Notes: generated by a model not told the origin, from the letters alone. Numbered from the stretch's first letter, positions 7,089 to 15,020 are shown. The stretch is 28,620 bases of DNA from an uncultured Caryophanales bacterium (GCA_902464635.1 CABQKC010000024.1:1-28620); one strand, 5' to 3'. Made by a program: numbers and translations.

Positions 7089-8558
7089 TTAGTCGCACTT
7101 AGAATAATTAGGTGCCTCAACCGTAATATTTACATCATGAGGATGGCTTTCTTTTAATCCAGCATTTGTAATGCGGATAAAGTGAGCATTGTTCCTAAGG
7201 GCTTCTAAATCCTTCGCCCCACAATAACCCATGCCGCTTCTAATCCCGCCACATAATTGATATATGGTATCAGCAAGCGGACCCTTAAAGGCAACCCTGC
7301 CTTCAATTCCTTCTGGGACTAATTTCCTTGCAGAAGTCGATTCACTTTGGAAATATCTATCGGCAGAGCCACGTTTCATCGCGGCTAGACTACCCATTCC
7401 TACATAGGATTTGAACCTTCTTCCTTGATAGATAATTTCTTCGCCAGGAGATTCAATGGTTCCTGCTAATAATGATCCAAGCATGACGCTATCTGCACCG
7501 ATAGCTAAAGCCTTAACTATATCGCCACTATATTTAATCCCGCCATCAGCAATGACACAAATCCCTTTATCACGGCAATAGGAGCTAACTTCATCAACTG
7601 CGCTAGCTTGAGGAGAGCCAACTCCGCTAACAACTCTAGTCGTACAAATTGAGCCTGGACCAATGCCAACTTTAACGGCACTTGCCCCTGCTTCTATTAA
7701 GTCTTTTGCAGCTTCTTTAGTAACAATATTACCAGCAATTAAAGGTAATGATGGATAACAGGAATGGATTTGCCTTACCATTTCAATGATATTCTTGCTA
7801 TGTCCGTGTGCACTATCAATAGTAAGGACATCAACATCTGCCTCAACAAGAGCTTTTACTCTTTCTAAAGTAGAGGAGCCAACTCCAACCGCAGCCCCAC
7901 AAAGAAGCCTGCCCTTATTGTCTTTAGCAGCATTTGGATAATCTTTTTTCTTATCGATATCTTTAGAAGTGATTAAACCTACTAAAACGCCTTCGTTATT
8001 GACGATAGGAAGCTTTTCGATACGGTTCTTCCATAATATTTCCTGGGCTTCTTCTAGACTTATCCCTTCTTTTCCGGTAATAAGGTTATCTTTGCTCATA
8101 ATCTTGCTTACTGGAGTATTGTCTAGTTTTATATACCTAATATCGCGGTTAGTAACAATCCCAATAAGGCGATTAGAAGAATCGACAACCGGAAGTCCAG
8201 AGATAGAATAATGATGCAATAAAGCTTCTGCTTCAAGAACAGTTTGCTCAGGATGCAATGTTATTGGATCAATTACCATGCCGGATTCATTTCTTTTGAC
8301 GAGCTCAACATTTTTCTTTTGCTCTTCAATAGACATGTTTTTATGTATCATCCCGATTCCGCCGCATCTAGCTAAAGCAATAGCTAAACTAGATTCGGTA
8401 ACTGTATCCATTGCGGCACTAACAATCGGGATATTTAATTGGATAGAGGGGGTAAGAAACGTCTTAAGCGAAACTTCAGAAGGAACTACTTCTGATTTTT
8501 CTGGGATAAGAAGAATATCGTCGTAAGTCAAACCTAATCTAATATTATCAAGTTTCAT
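7089..8558 (-). CDS. guaB: IMP dehydrogenase
   Basis: Oxidises IMP to XMP with NAD+, the committed step toward GMP. The (beta/alpha)8 barrel is interrupted by a CBS-domain pair at about residues 93-205. The catalytic loop GIGPGSICTTRVVSGVG places the nucleophilic Cys at residue 305. The IMP-binding YVGMGSLAAMKRGSADRY and the mobile flap VPEGIEGRVAFKGPL with GGIRSGMGYCGA are intact. At 489 aa it is full length. GAAAGGG serves as ribosome binding site. It follows prs by 20 bp on the same strand with no terminator between, so prs-guaB is almost certainly an operon. CBS pairs commonly bind adenine nucleotides and tune the enzyme. Confidence 0.97.
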   Translation of the reverse strand: MKLDNIRLGLTYDDILLIPEKSEVVPSEVSLKTFLTPSIQLNIPIVSAAMDTVTESSLAIALARCGGIGMIHKNMSIEEQKKNVELVKRNESGMVIDPITLHPEQTVLEAEALLHHYSISGLPVVDSSNRLIGIVTNRDIRYIKLDNTPVSKIMSKDNLITGKEGISLEEAQEILWKNRIEKLPIVNNEGVLVGLITSKDIDKKKDYPNAAKDNKGRLLCGAAVGVGSSTLERVKALVEADVDVLTIDSAHGHSKNIIEMVRQIHSCYPSLPLIAGNIVTKEAAKDLIEAGASAVKVGIGPGSICTTRVVSGVGSPQASAVDEVSSYCRDKGICVIADGGIKYSGDIVKALAIGADSVMLGSLLAGTIESPGEEIIYQGRRFKSYVGMGSLAAMKRGSADRYFQSESTSARKLVPEGIEGRVAFKGPLADTIYQLCGGIRSGMGYCGAKDLEALRNNAHFIRITNAGLKESHPHDVNITVEAPNYSKCD

Positions 8559-8578
8559 ATTTGCCCTTTCTATTTATA

Positions 8579-9562
8579 TTAATGGTTCAATTTATAATCT
8601 TCGGAACCATAGGCGGCATAAACAGCAGACAATGGATTATTATTTACGATTCTATCGATACATTCCGCTAACATGGAAGCTAATGAAATTACATGGACAA
8701 AATCTAGGCTCTTGAAACGAGAATCTAACGGAATTGAATCAGTAACGATAACTTCGCTAAATGGACCATTCTTGATTAAATCGAAGCAAGGATCGCTAAA
8801 TACAGGGTGAATCGCAGCAATCTTGACGCTATTTGCCCCACTACCTAGAAGAGCATTCGCCCCGATAACCGCGCTTTTGCCAGTATCGATCATATCATCA
8901 ATCATGATGCAATCTTTTCCCTTTACTTCACCAATGATATTCATGGCCTCAGGTTCAAGTTTTGAATTACGTCTTTTATCAATAATTGCTAATGGGGCAT
9001 TTAGTTGCTCTGCTAATAATCTAGCACGGGTAACCCCACCATGGTCAGGAGAGACAACAACGACATTATTCAAATCTGCTCCACTAGAGATGATGGCCCT
9101 TCCTAATAAAGGTACAGCAGTCAAATCATCGACTAAGCAAGAGAAGAATCCTTGGATTTGGGCAGCATGGAGATTAACAGTAACTACACGGTCAACTCCA
9201 GCAGTAGTAAGCAAATGTGCAACTAAGGCAGCTGTTATTGGCTGTCTTGGCTTAGCTTTCCTATCTTGTCTAGCATAGCCAAAATAAGGAATTATCAAAT
9301 TGATTTCCCTAGCACTGCTTCTACGTAAGGCATCAATAAAGATAAGTGTCTCCATTAGGTTTTCATTAACCGGAGCACATGTTGATTGGATGATGAATAC
9401 ATCCTTGCCACGGACTGTCTCGACTGGTTCGACAATTATTTCACCAGAAGGAAAATGACGGATGCTCCTTGAGCCAAGCTCGACACCTAGCTTCTTTGCA
9501 ATAGAAGCAGCCAAGTCTTCGTTAGCGGATAAGGAGAATAGAATTGCATTGTTGTCTAGCAT
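8579..9562 (-). CDS. prs: ribose-phosphate pyrophosphokinase (PRPP synthetase)
   Basis: Makes PRPP from ribose 5-phosphate and ATP, the co-substrate of every phosphoribosyltransferase in this island. It shows the class I signatures: SRSIRHFPSGEIIVEP near residues 32-47, the ATP-binding YFGYARQDRKAKPRQPITA near 95-113, VVVSPDHGGVTRARLLAEQL near 168-187, and the PRPP loop IMIDDMIDTGKSAVIGA near 219-235. Length 327 aa is slightly longer than the ~315 typical, the excess being a C-terminal tail. AAAGGAAG precedes the ATG. It is first gene of prs-guaB and divergent from the second hpt. Confidence 0.97.
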   Translation of the reverse strand: MLDNNAILFSLSANEDLAASIAKKLGVELGSRSIRHFPSGEIIVEPVETVRGKDVFIIQSTCAPVNENLMETLIFIDALRRSSAREINLIIPYFGYARQDRKAKPRQPITAALVAHLLTTAGVDRVVTVNLHAAQIQGFFSCLVDDLTAVPLLGRAIISSGADLNNVVVVSPDHGGVTRARLLAEQLNAPLAIIDKRRNSKLEPEAMNIIGEVKGKDCIMIDDMIDTGKSAVIGANALLGSGANSVKIAAIHPVFSDPCFDLIKNGPFSEVIVTDSIPLDSRFKSLDFVHVISLASMLAECIDRIVNNNPLSAVYAAYGSEDYKLNH

Positions 9563-9609
9563 GATTACTTCCTTTGACCTCGATAGAGGCGATTTACTAT
9601 ATTAGAAGC

Positions 9610-9638
9610 ATTATACAATAGGAGTTTTTATATGTCCT
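9610..9638 (-). promoter_or_regulatory. probable promoter of prs-guaB
   Basis: Reading leftward, AGGACA (9633-9638) and a perfect TATAAT (9610-9615) are separated by 17 bp, about 50 bp upstream of prs. Confidence 0.6.
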
Positions 9639-9663
9639 TAAACAAAAGTAATTTTTATAAAGA

Positions 9664-9704
9664 TAGCGCTTTCTTTCCCTAAATATGGGCATTTTCAATA
9701 TAAT
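9664..9704 (+). promoter_or_regulatory. probable promoter region of hpt paralogue 2
   Basis: TAGCGCTTTCTTT (9664-9676), identical to 4240-4252, is followed by a perfect TATAAT at 9699-9704. No good -35 lies at the expected distance, which fits a promoter assisted by a protein bound at the 13-mer; that reading is inference. Confidence 0.45.
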
Positions 9705-9740
9705 AATCTAATTCAAATTTTTACTAAGTGGAGAAAAGTG

Positions 9741-10298
9741 ATGAAAGAACTTGTCATGTCTAGAGAAGAAATAGAAGAAGCCTGCATTAGAATTGGAACT
9801 TCTTTAAATGAACGTCTAAAAAATGAAGAAAGACTCCCTGTCTTTATTTGCGTCATGAAGGGTGCGATGAATTTTGTGAGCGACCTAATCAAGCATATCA
9901 AAAGCGATATCTTAGTAGATTATATAAAGATATCTAGTTATGAAGGGGATAAAACTAGCGGACATATCACTCTTAAGCAAGATATATCTATTAATCTAGA
10001 TTCCCGTAGCGTTGTCATCGTTGAAGATATAATCGATACAGGGCTATCTATGAAATACCTTATCGACCACATAAAGGAAAAATATAGCCCAAAGCAAATT
10101 ATAGTAGCTACCTTACTAGATAAAGCCTGCGCAAGAAAAATCCCGGTCCAAATAGATTATGTTGGAAAAACTCTACACAAAAACAAATTCGTCGTTGGAT
10201 ATGGGCTAGATTATAAAGAACTCCACCGCAATAACCCATATATCTATGTCCCTACTAAGGAAGAAGTAGAGAGAATGGATATAGAAGTCGCTAAATAA
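9741..10298 (+). CDS. hpt: hypoxanthine (6-oxopurine) phosphoribosyltransferase, paralogue 2
   Basis: A second 6-oxopurine phosphoribosyltransferase (185 aa), collinear with the copy at 4333-4902. It keeps the PRPP loop VVIVEDIIDTGLSM near residues 97-110, PVFICVMKGAMNFVSDLI near 34-51, and the base pocket IDYVGKTLHKNKFVVGYGLD. A GTG three bases upstream would add one residue; GGAG (9730-9733) is 7 nt from the ATG at 9741 and only 4 from the GTG, so ATG is preferred. It diverges from prs, which makes its co-substrate. Differences from copy 1 around the PRPP loop (Ser for Thr) and in the central region suggest different base preference or regulation. Confidence 0.92.
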   Translation: MKELVMSREEIEEACIRIGTSLNERLKNEERLPVFICVMKGAMNFVSDLIKHIKSDILVDYIKISSYEGDKTSGHITLKQDISINLDSRSVVIVEDIIDTGLSMKYLIDHIKEKYSPKQIIVATLLDKACARKIPVQIDYVGKTLHKNKFVVGYGLDYKELHRNNPYIYVPTKEEVERMDIEVAK

Positions 10299-10353
10299 AG
10301 AACTTTTAAATCTCAAAACGAATCTTTGAAAACATGAGTTTTCGTTTACCTTA

Positions 10354-10983
10354 TCAATACCATTTTGGTTTATAAGTGACAACGCAGTCATCACCAAGTT
10401 TTGTATAGGAATGCCTGCTCATACTACTTTCAGCCATATCCAAATATATCCATCCATAGTCAACATCGTAATTAAAAGCATATGTATAGTAACCTGTTTT
10501 GGCTTTTTCATATGCCTCAGGATTATTTGCTTCCAAATCTACCAATGGGTTAGACTCGAACAAATATTCAGAATATTTAGTCTCTGAATCGATGATATTC
10601 AAATCTAAATCTAATAAATAATTCCTCTCATACGTTAAGTAACCAACAAATCTATTAAATCTGTAGTAATCAAAATCCGATTTATATCTACTAGTATAAA
10701 CTTTGATTGAATAATCTACGTCTATATTTTTGTTGCTTTCGCTATCGAACATTTTCTTGGTATACCTATTAGAAAAATATAACAATTTGCCATCATCATT
10801 CTTATATTCGTATACCATGGAGTAATCTATATAGTAATTAAAACTCAAAGATTTTCCTGAAGATTTAGAGACATCAATGCTCTGACAATCAATTACTCCT
10901 TTAACATCTTTTTCGGCAAGTTTAGGTTCACCACACGATGCTAAAACACATAATGGCAACAAAAATAAAATAGTTTTCTTCAT
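10354..10983 (-). CDS. hypothetical lipoprotein
   Basis: A 209-aa secreted lipoprotein of unknown function. The N-terminus MKKTILFLLPLCVLASCGEP is a textbook lipoprotein signal: Lys pair, hydrophobic stretch, and the lipobox LASC with Cys at residue 17. The mature part is rich in Tyr, Asp, Ser and Lys (for example SLSFNYYIDYSMVYEYKNDD), probably beta-rich, with no recognised domain. GGGGAG lies just before the ATG. The gene sits alone downstream of a long AT-rich spacer with repeats and a hairpin that could terminate or attenuate transcription entering it. Confidence 0.75.
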   Translation of the reverse strand: MKKTILFLLPLCVLASCGEPKLAEKDVKGVIDCQSIDVSKSSGKSLSFNYYIDYSMVYEYKNDDGKLLYFSNRYTKKMFDSESNKNIDVDYSIKVYTSRYKSDFDYYRFNRFVGYLTYERNYLLDLDLNIIDSETKYSEYLFESNPLVDLEANNPEAYEKAKTGYYTYAFNYDVDYGWIYLDMAESSMSRHSYTKLGDDCVVTYKPKWY

Positions 10984-11055
10984 TTATAACTCCCCATTAA
11001 TATTTCAACACCAAAATTATCAAATAAAACTAGGCCATATGCAATTATCTTTAGG

Positions 11056-11166
11056 CAAAACGAAATGGATTAAAAATTTCGTTTTGATTTCGTTTTGAAT
11101 TTCATTTTGTGCCACAAAAACATAGATGCAATCGAAGAAACCCATTTCGTTTTAAATTTCGTTTTA
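11056..11166. repeat. cluster of 11-bp ATTTCGTTTTR repeats with one inverted copy
   Basis: Copies of ATTTCGTTTTR lie at 11076-11086, 11087-11097 (directly abutting), 11099-11109 (one mismatch), 11144-11154 and 11156-11166. An exact inverted copy, CAAAACGAAAT, at 11056-11066 forms a perfect 11-bp palindromic pair with the first. Spacings of 11-12 bp approximate one DNA turn, as in iterons or stacked operators. They lie upstream of the lipoprotein gene in its direction of transcription. There is no coding explanation; a short ORF through them is low-complexity. Confidence 0.7.
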
Positions 11167-11234
11167 AACCATAAAATACCGAAGTAATAATCAATTTCGT
11201 TACTAAAATATAAATTCAAAATATTGGTAATAAA

Positions 11235-11277
11235 TAAAAAGGCCCAGATGTTGCGCATTGTTAAGAGGCGATCCGGG
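11235..11277 (-). terminator. terminator-like hairpin in the spacer before the lipoprotein gene
   Basis: Reading leftward, CCCGGAT (11271-11277) pairs with ATCTGGG (11243-11249) and is followed by CC and a T run. The 5' arm can instead pair with ATCCG about 8 nt upstream, so two exclusive structures are possible, as in an attenuator or small RNA. The GC-rich patch (about 11240-11300) stands out from its AT-rich surroundings. No known RNA class is recognised. Confidence 0.4.
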
Positions 11278-11335
11278 ATCTGTCGGATATATACTACACG
11301 TTAGAACTTATTTTTCTTAGAAAAATCTCTATTTA

Positions 11336-11369
11336 ACGAAAAACGACCCTTCCATCATAGAAGAGCCGT
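11336..11369 (-). terminator. Rho-independent terminator of the uracil permease gene
   Basis: Reading leftward, a roughly 10-bp stem (ACGGCTCTTC with GAAGGGTCGT, G-U pairs included) is followed by a T run about 20 bp past the stop codon. Confidence 0.75.
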
Positions 11370-11387
11370 CCATATTGAGCTAATTTC

Positions 11388-12929
11388 TTATTCAGCCTTA
11401 GCTTCAACCTTCTTATCTTTGAGGATTAGGTTCATTAAGATACCTAGGATCATTGAGAAGGCAGTTGAAGTAACAGTAATCATTGTAGAAGTTCCTGGGA
11501 AAATAAACTTCAATGCTAATCCCCCAATTCCAGAAACTAGGATAACTGATGCGACAAATATATTTTTGGTATTAGACATATCAACTTGTTCATTGATTAG
11601 CATCTTTACCCCACTAGCAGCGATAAACCCATATAGAAGCAAGGATACCCCGCCAGTAACGCAAGTTGGGATAGTTTCTACTACAGACATTATAGGAGAG
11701 AGGAATCCTAGTAATATAGTCATAAAGCAAGCTAAGATAATAACTTTGACACTAGCAATCTTAGTAACGCCAACTACTGCAACATTTTCTCCATAAGTAG
11801 TATTGGCAGCACCACACATAACTCCACTTAAAGCGGTGGCAACTCCATCCCCGATAAGGGTTCTAGATAATCCTGGGTCAGTTAATAAATCCCTGCCGAT
11901 TATTCCGGAAAGGTTCTTATGGTCGCCAATATGTTCGCAGATTGTAACTAATGAAACAGGAATGAATAGCAAGGCAATGCTTCCAATTTGGCTTCCACTA
12001 ATTGGGACAGCAGCCTTAAATGTTTCAGGAAGGAAGATGAAGCCAGGAACATCGATGAAGATTTGTACTCCGATGTTTTTGAAATTATTGACAATAGGAG
12101 AGAAATCAACGACGTGGAAGGTTTCATTTCCGCAAGCATAATAGCCAATGCCAGTAAATATAGCTGCAGCAACATATCCTGCAACCATACCCATGACAAA
12201 TGGGATTAAACTCAATGTCTTCTTGCCATAATGGGCGCATATAGCAGTTACGACCATGCCGATTAAGCCACATAATAAGGCAACTAGGTTATAAGATTCA
12301 CGGCTGCCGCTAGAAGAAACTAGATTATTAACAGCAGAAACGCTTAATCCTAATCCGATGACCATGATGACTGGTCCAATTACGATGGTAGGAAGCAATT
12401 TGTTTAGCCAATTGACCCCAGCGAATTTAATAATTATCGCGATTATTACATATAAAGCACCAACCATGGCCATACCGATTGGCAGTGCCCATATGTTAGC
12501 AAAAAATCCATTTACAACATCTCCGGCACTTGCAGCTACTGCAACTCCGTCGATTACCTTAGCAGGGACCGCACCTAGAGCAACAGCCCCACACATCGGG
12601 GCAATATAGGCAAAGCTAGAAGCAAGGAAAACAGGTGATTTCATCTTGGTTAAGACAATATAGAATAAAGTACCTATCCCGGCTGCAACTAGAGTTGGGG
12701 CAATCATAGTCTGGGCTAAGGATATACCATTGATATTTATAAATGGTACTTTAGCACCAGCATTAGCAAATTCAGCCCCAACTTCCATCGGTCCAGAAAA
12801 TACTAATAGAGGAACGGTAATGCATGCGACAAACATCGCTAGCACGTGCTGAATCGCTAAGATGATCCATTCCGAAATCTTCTTAGGAGCCTCGTCTACA
12901 TCGAGGATAAGTTTTTTTGCTTGGTCCAT
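11388..12929 (-). CDS. uraA: uracil/xanthine permease, NCS2 family (uracil type)
   Basis: An inner-membrane nucleobase importer of 513 aa with about 14 hydrophobic segments. Signatures of the uracil branch of NCS2 are KSPVFLASSFAYIAPM near residues 92-107, the substrate-binding CEHIGDHKNLSGIIGRDLL near 330-350 with the conserved Glu and His, and CGAANTTYGENVAVVGVTKI near 372-391. The close match of these blocks to UraA/PyrP, together with upp nearby, favours uracil over xanthine. AAGGAGGG lies 9 nt upstream of the ATG. The leader carries two stacked terminators and a further hairpin (12968-13112), pointing to attenuation control. Confidence 0.88.
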   Translation of the reverse strand: MDQAKKLILDVDEAPKKISEWIILAIQHVLAMFVACITVPLLVFSGPMEVGAEFANAGAKVPFININGISLAQTMIAPTLVAAGIGTLFYIVLTKMKSPVFLASSFAYIAPMCGAVALGAVPAKVIDGVAVAASAGDVVNGFFANIWALPIGMAMVGALYVIIAIIIKFAGVNWLNKLLPTIVIGPVIMVIGLGLSVSAVNNLVSSSGSRESYNLVALLCGLIGMVVTAICAHYGKKTLSLIPFVMGMVAGYVAAAIFTGIGYYACGNETFHVVDFSPIVNNFKNIGVQIFIDVPGFIFLPETFKAAVPISGSQIGSIALLFIPVSLVTICEHIGDHKNLSGIIGRDLLTDPGLSRTLIGDGVATALSGVMCGAANTTYGENVAVVGVTKIASVKVIILACFMTILLGFLSPIMSVVETIPTCVTGGVSLLLYGFIAASGVKMLINEQVDMSNTKNIFVASVILVSGIGGLALKFIFPGTSTMITVTSTAFSMILGILMNLILKDKKVEAKAE

Positions 12930-12967
12930 ACGCCTAAGCCCTCCTTTTTATTTGCCTTCTCCTTTTA

Positions 12968-12998
12968 GAAAAAAAGGACCTAGATAACTCTAAGTCCT
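12968..12998 (-). terminator. leader terminator T2, close to the uracil permease start
   Basis: Reading leftward, AGGACTTAGA pairs with TCTAGGTCCT (10 bp, one G-U) around a GTTA loop, followed by seven Ts. It lies only ~40 bp before the start codon on the coding strand, so it must be bypassed for expression. Confidence 0.75.
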
Positions 12999-13042
12999 AA
13001 ATAACAAAAGGGGTTGGATTAAGAAGAAACTGGCCAAAATAA

Positions 13043-13078
13043 GAAAAAATCTCCCTACGCTTTTTCTTTCGTATGGAG
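13043..13078 (-). terminator. leader terminator T1 of the uracil permease
   Basis: Reading leftward, CTCCATACG pairs with CGTAGGGAG (one A-G mismatch) and is followed by ATTTTTT. It is the first of two terminators in the same leader. Confidence 0.6.
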
Positions 13079-13085
13079 TGTCTAA

Positions 13086-13112
13086 TTCCGAGTTCCATGT
13101 TTCTACCCGGAA
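13086..13112 (-). promoter_or_regulatory. upstream leader hairpin of the uracil permease (candidate sensor element)
   Basis: Reading leftward, TTCCGGGT pairs with ACTCGGAA (8 bp, one G-U) around an 11-nt purine-rich loop, AGAAACATGGA. A GAGT a few bases upstream can pair with the ACTC that begins terminator T1, which would block T1. The arrangement resembles a riboswitch or protein-controlled attenuator. It matches neither the PyrR site nor a purine riboswitch by eye. Confidence 0.4.
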
Positions 13113-13291
13113 AATAACTCTACCTTGAAAATACTTTTTTGGCAACAACTTTTTTATTAGCAAAAAATAGGCAAAAATATTTATAAAAATCCTTTCCAAA
13201 GGAAAGAAACATAGTTAGCTAAAAAAGAACATTTTTGAAAGTGCTTTCATAACAAAATCATCTTGTTTTAATTTAAAATATCCAAGTCGAA

Positions 13292-13357
13292 GTCGTATAT
13301 GATGGTGATATGGTCCATTAGTCTCTACGCTTTCTCCTTTAGTGAAGGCACTACGAC
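13292..13357 (+). promoter_or_regulatory. guanine-class purine riboswitch aptamer
   Basis: A three-way junction aptamer. P1 is GTCGTA (13292-13297) with TACGAC (13352-13357). P2 is TGATGG with CCATTA, capped by the signature loop GATATGG. J2/3 is GTCTCTAC (13321-13328), matching the conserved U47, C50, U51, A52. P3 is GCTTTC with GAAGGC, with the CC in L3 that pairs with the GG of L2. J3/1 reads A-C-T, so position 74 is C, giving guanine/hypoxanthine rather than adenine specificity. It controls the AzgA-type permease 94 bp downstream. After the aptamer come a long hairpin (13357-13401) and ACCCC (13408-13412), which can pair with the ribosome binding site AGGAGGGT (13439-13446). No U-tract terminator is present, so control may be at translation; that part is inference. 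Confidence 0.93.
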
Positions 13358-13450
13358 AAGAAAGTAAAAATTGCGTTGGCTTTTCATTTTTATTCTTCTT
13401 GGATCCCACCCCATATCTGATTAGATAATTCTTCTAATAGGAGGGTAACC

Positions 13451-15004
13451 ATGGAAGAAACCATAAAAAGCAACCCATCTAATGGAAATGGTTCCTGGAG
13501 TCCAAAGACTGGTTTTGGACGCTTTTTGGACCGCTATTTCCATATCTCGGAAAGAGGATCAAGCATCATAAGAGAGCTTGTAGGTGGCCTCATCATTTTC
13601 TTGGCAATGTTTTACATCTTGCCACTTAACTCCAACATGCTTGCAGGAGACTGGGCTAACATTATTGGAGTAACCACCAGTAATGTTCGTGTCACTTTGG
13701 ATGCTGCTGGAAATGTAATATTAAGAGAAATCTTAATCTATGGGGATACTTGGGCGACTGTTGACCAAGTAAGGGCTGCAATATTTGCTGCTACAGCAAT
13801 TAGTGCTGCCGTCACAACCATCTTAATGGGACTTTATGGTAAGCTTCCTGTTGGATTAGCTAGCGGTCTTGGCATCAATTCCCTTGTTGCCTTTACTGTC
13901 ATGCTTGGAATGGGATTCAACCTTGCCCAAGCCATGTGCATCGTCTTTGTCGATGGTATCTTATTCTTAATCATCAGCCTTACTCCATTACGTGCTTGGA
14001 TTGTACGTAATATCCCTAAGTCTTTAAAATTTGCGATTTCCGCTGGTATTGGCTTCTTCATTGCCTTTATCGGTTTCCAAAATATTGGAATCATCGTTCC
14101 AAATAGCGCTACTAGCGTTGGCTTTGGCGATTTCACTAGCCCAGCTGTCATCACTGGTATTGTCGGAATTATCATTGTTTTAGTACTTTCTTCGTTCCCA
14201 CAAAACAAGAAATGGAGCTTCTGGATTTCTAAATTTGCCGTCATCATTGCCATTGTCATCATGGGCATTGTCTGCGGTTCTTTAGGACAAGCAGGCGTAG
14301 CTGGCATGCCAACTTTCTATAACGAGACCTATCACATCAGTGAAATCGGAAATATCGGTAAGATCTTTGGTTGCTGCTTCTTTGGGTTTGATGCTTTCTT
14401 AAATCCAATGGCAATTGCCTTTACATTCGCCTTATTATTCGTTGACTTCTTCGATACCACCGGAACCTTGGTTGGTGTTGAAGCCGGTGCTGGTATGGTT
14501 GATGAAAATGGAAACATCACCGTCAATGACCGTCCAGCCATGGTAACTGATGCTATCGGAACTTGCTTTGGTGCAGTTTGCGGTACTACTACTGTTACTT
14601 CTTTCGTTGAATCTACTACTGGTGTTGCTGCTGGAGCTAGAACTGGATTAGCTGCTGTTACTACTGGTTTATTATTTGCCTTAAGCTTAGCTATCTATCC
14701 AGCCTTATCAATGTTCTCTTCTTCTTCAGTCACTGGTCTAGCCCTAGTCTATGTCGGTGTCTGCATGTTTAAAAACCTTGAAAAACTTGATTGGCATGAC
14801 TGGGTTGCTGTTGGTAGCGGCTTCTTCACTGTCTTAATCATGACAATCTCTTATAGCATCAGCGATGGAATTGCCTGGGGATTTATCTCCTACACCATCA
14901 TGACATTAGCCTCTAATAAATTTAAAAAGAGCGATATCACTGTTGCTTGCTGTTCCCTTGCCTTCTTAGCAATCTACATAATGAAGGCTTGTCTAAAGAT
15001 CTAA
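13451..15004 (+). CDS. pbuG: AzgA-family hypoxanthine/guanine permease
   Basis: A membrane purine importer of 517 aa with 12-14 helices. It shows the AzgA/PbuG hallmarks: REL-GG-I-FLAMFYILPLN-NML near residues 38-65 (the family's NAT-like first repeat), KLPVGLASGLGINSLVAFTV near 131-150, LLFVDFFDTTGTLVGV near 335-350, and GTTTVTSFVESTTGVAAGARTG near 379-400, the substrate motif. It starts at ATG with AGGAGGGT a few bases upstream. A guanine riboswitch in its leader supports guanine/hypoxanthine as the substrate. It sits divergently from the uracil permease and is followed by a strong terminator, then guaA 20 bp later; read-through would co-express guaA. Confidence 0.92.
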   Translation: MEETIKSNPSNGNGSWSPKTGFGRFLDRYFHISERGSSIIRELVGGLIIFLAMFYILPLNSNMLAGDWANIIGVTTSNVRVTLDAAGNVILREILIYGDTWATVDQVRAAIFAATAISAAVTTILMGLYGKLPVGLASGLGINSLVAFTVMLGMGFNLAQAMCIVFVDGILFLIISLTPLRAWIVRNIPKSLKFAISAGIGFFIAFIGFQNIGIIVPNSATSVGFGDFTSPAVITGIVGIIIVLVLSSFPQNKKWSFWISKFAVIIAIVIMGIVCGSLGQAGVAGMPTFYNETYHISEIGNIGKIFGCCFFGFDAFLNPMAIAFTFALLFVDFFDTTGTLVGVEAGAGMVDENGNITVNDRPAMVTDAIGTCFGAVCGTTTVTSFVESTTGVAAGARTGLAAVTTGLLFALSLAIYPALSMFSSSSVTGLALVYVGVCMFKNLEKLDWHDWVAVGSGFFTVLIMTISYSISDGIAWGFISYTIMTLASNKFKKSDITVACCSLAFLAIYIMKACLKI

Positions 15005-15020
15005 ATCAAATAAAATTTAT

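Noticed and set aside
10299..10353. Terminator after the second hpt gene
   Set aside because: GAAAAC-ATGA-GTTTTC and an outer AAACGAA/TTCGTTT pairing exist, but the stem is AT-rich and no real T run follows, so it was not annotated.
11070..11258. 62-codon minus-strand frame through the 11-bp repeats
   Set aside because: The product is low-complexity (KTKFKTK-type) and simply mirrors the DNA repeats; no ribosome binding site.
13086..13112. GTTTCTACC on the plus strand as a second purine riboswitch
   Set aside because: The GATATGG loop, P3 helix and J3/1 are absent, and the stable helices and U-tracts in this stretch are on the minus strand, toward the uracil permease.
12990..13409. Short minus-strand frames (69 and 64 codons) in the permease intergenic region
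   Set aside because: They lie over the terminators, the leader hairpin and the guanine riboswitch and have no coding character.
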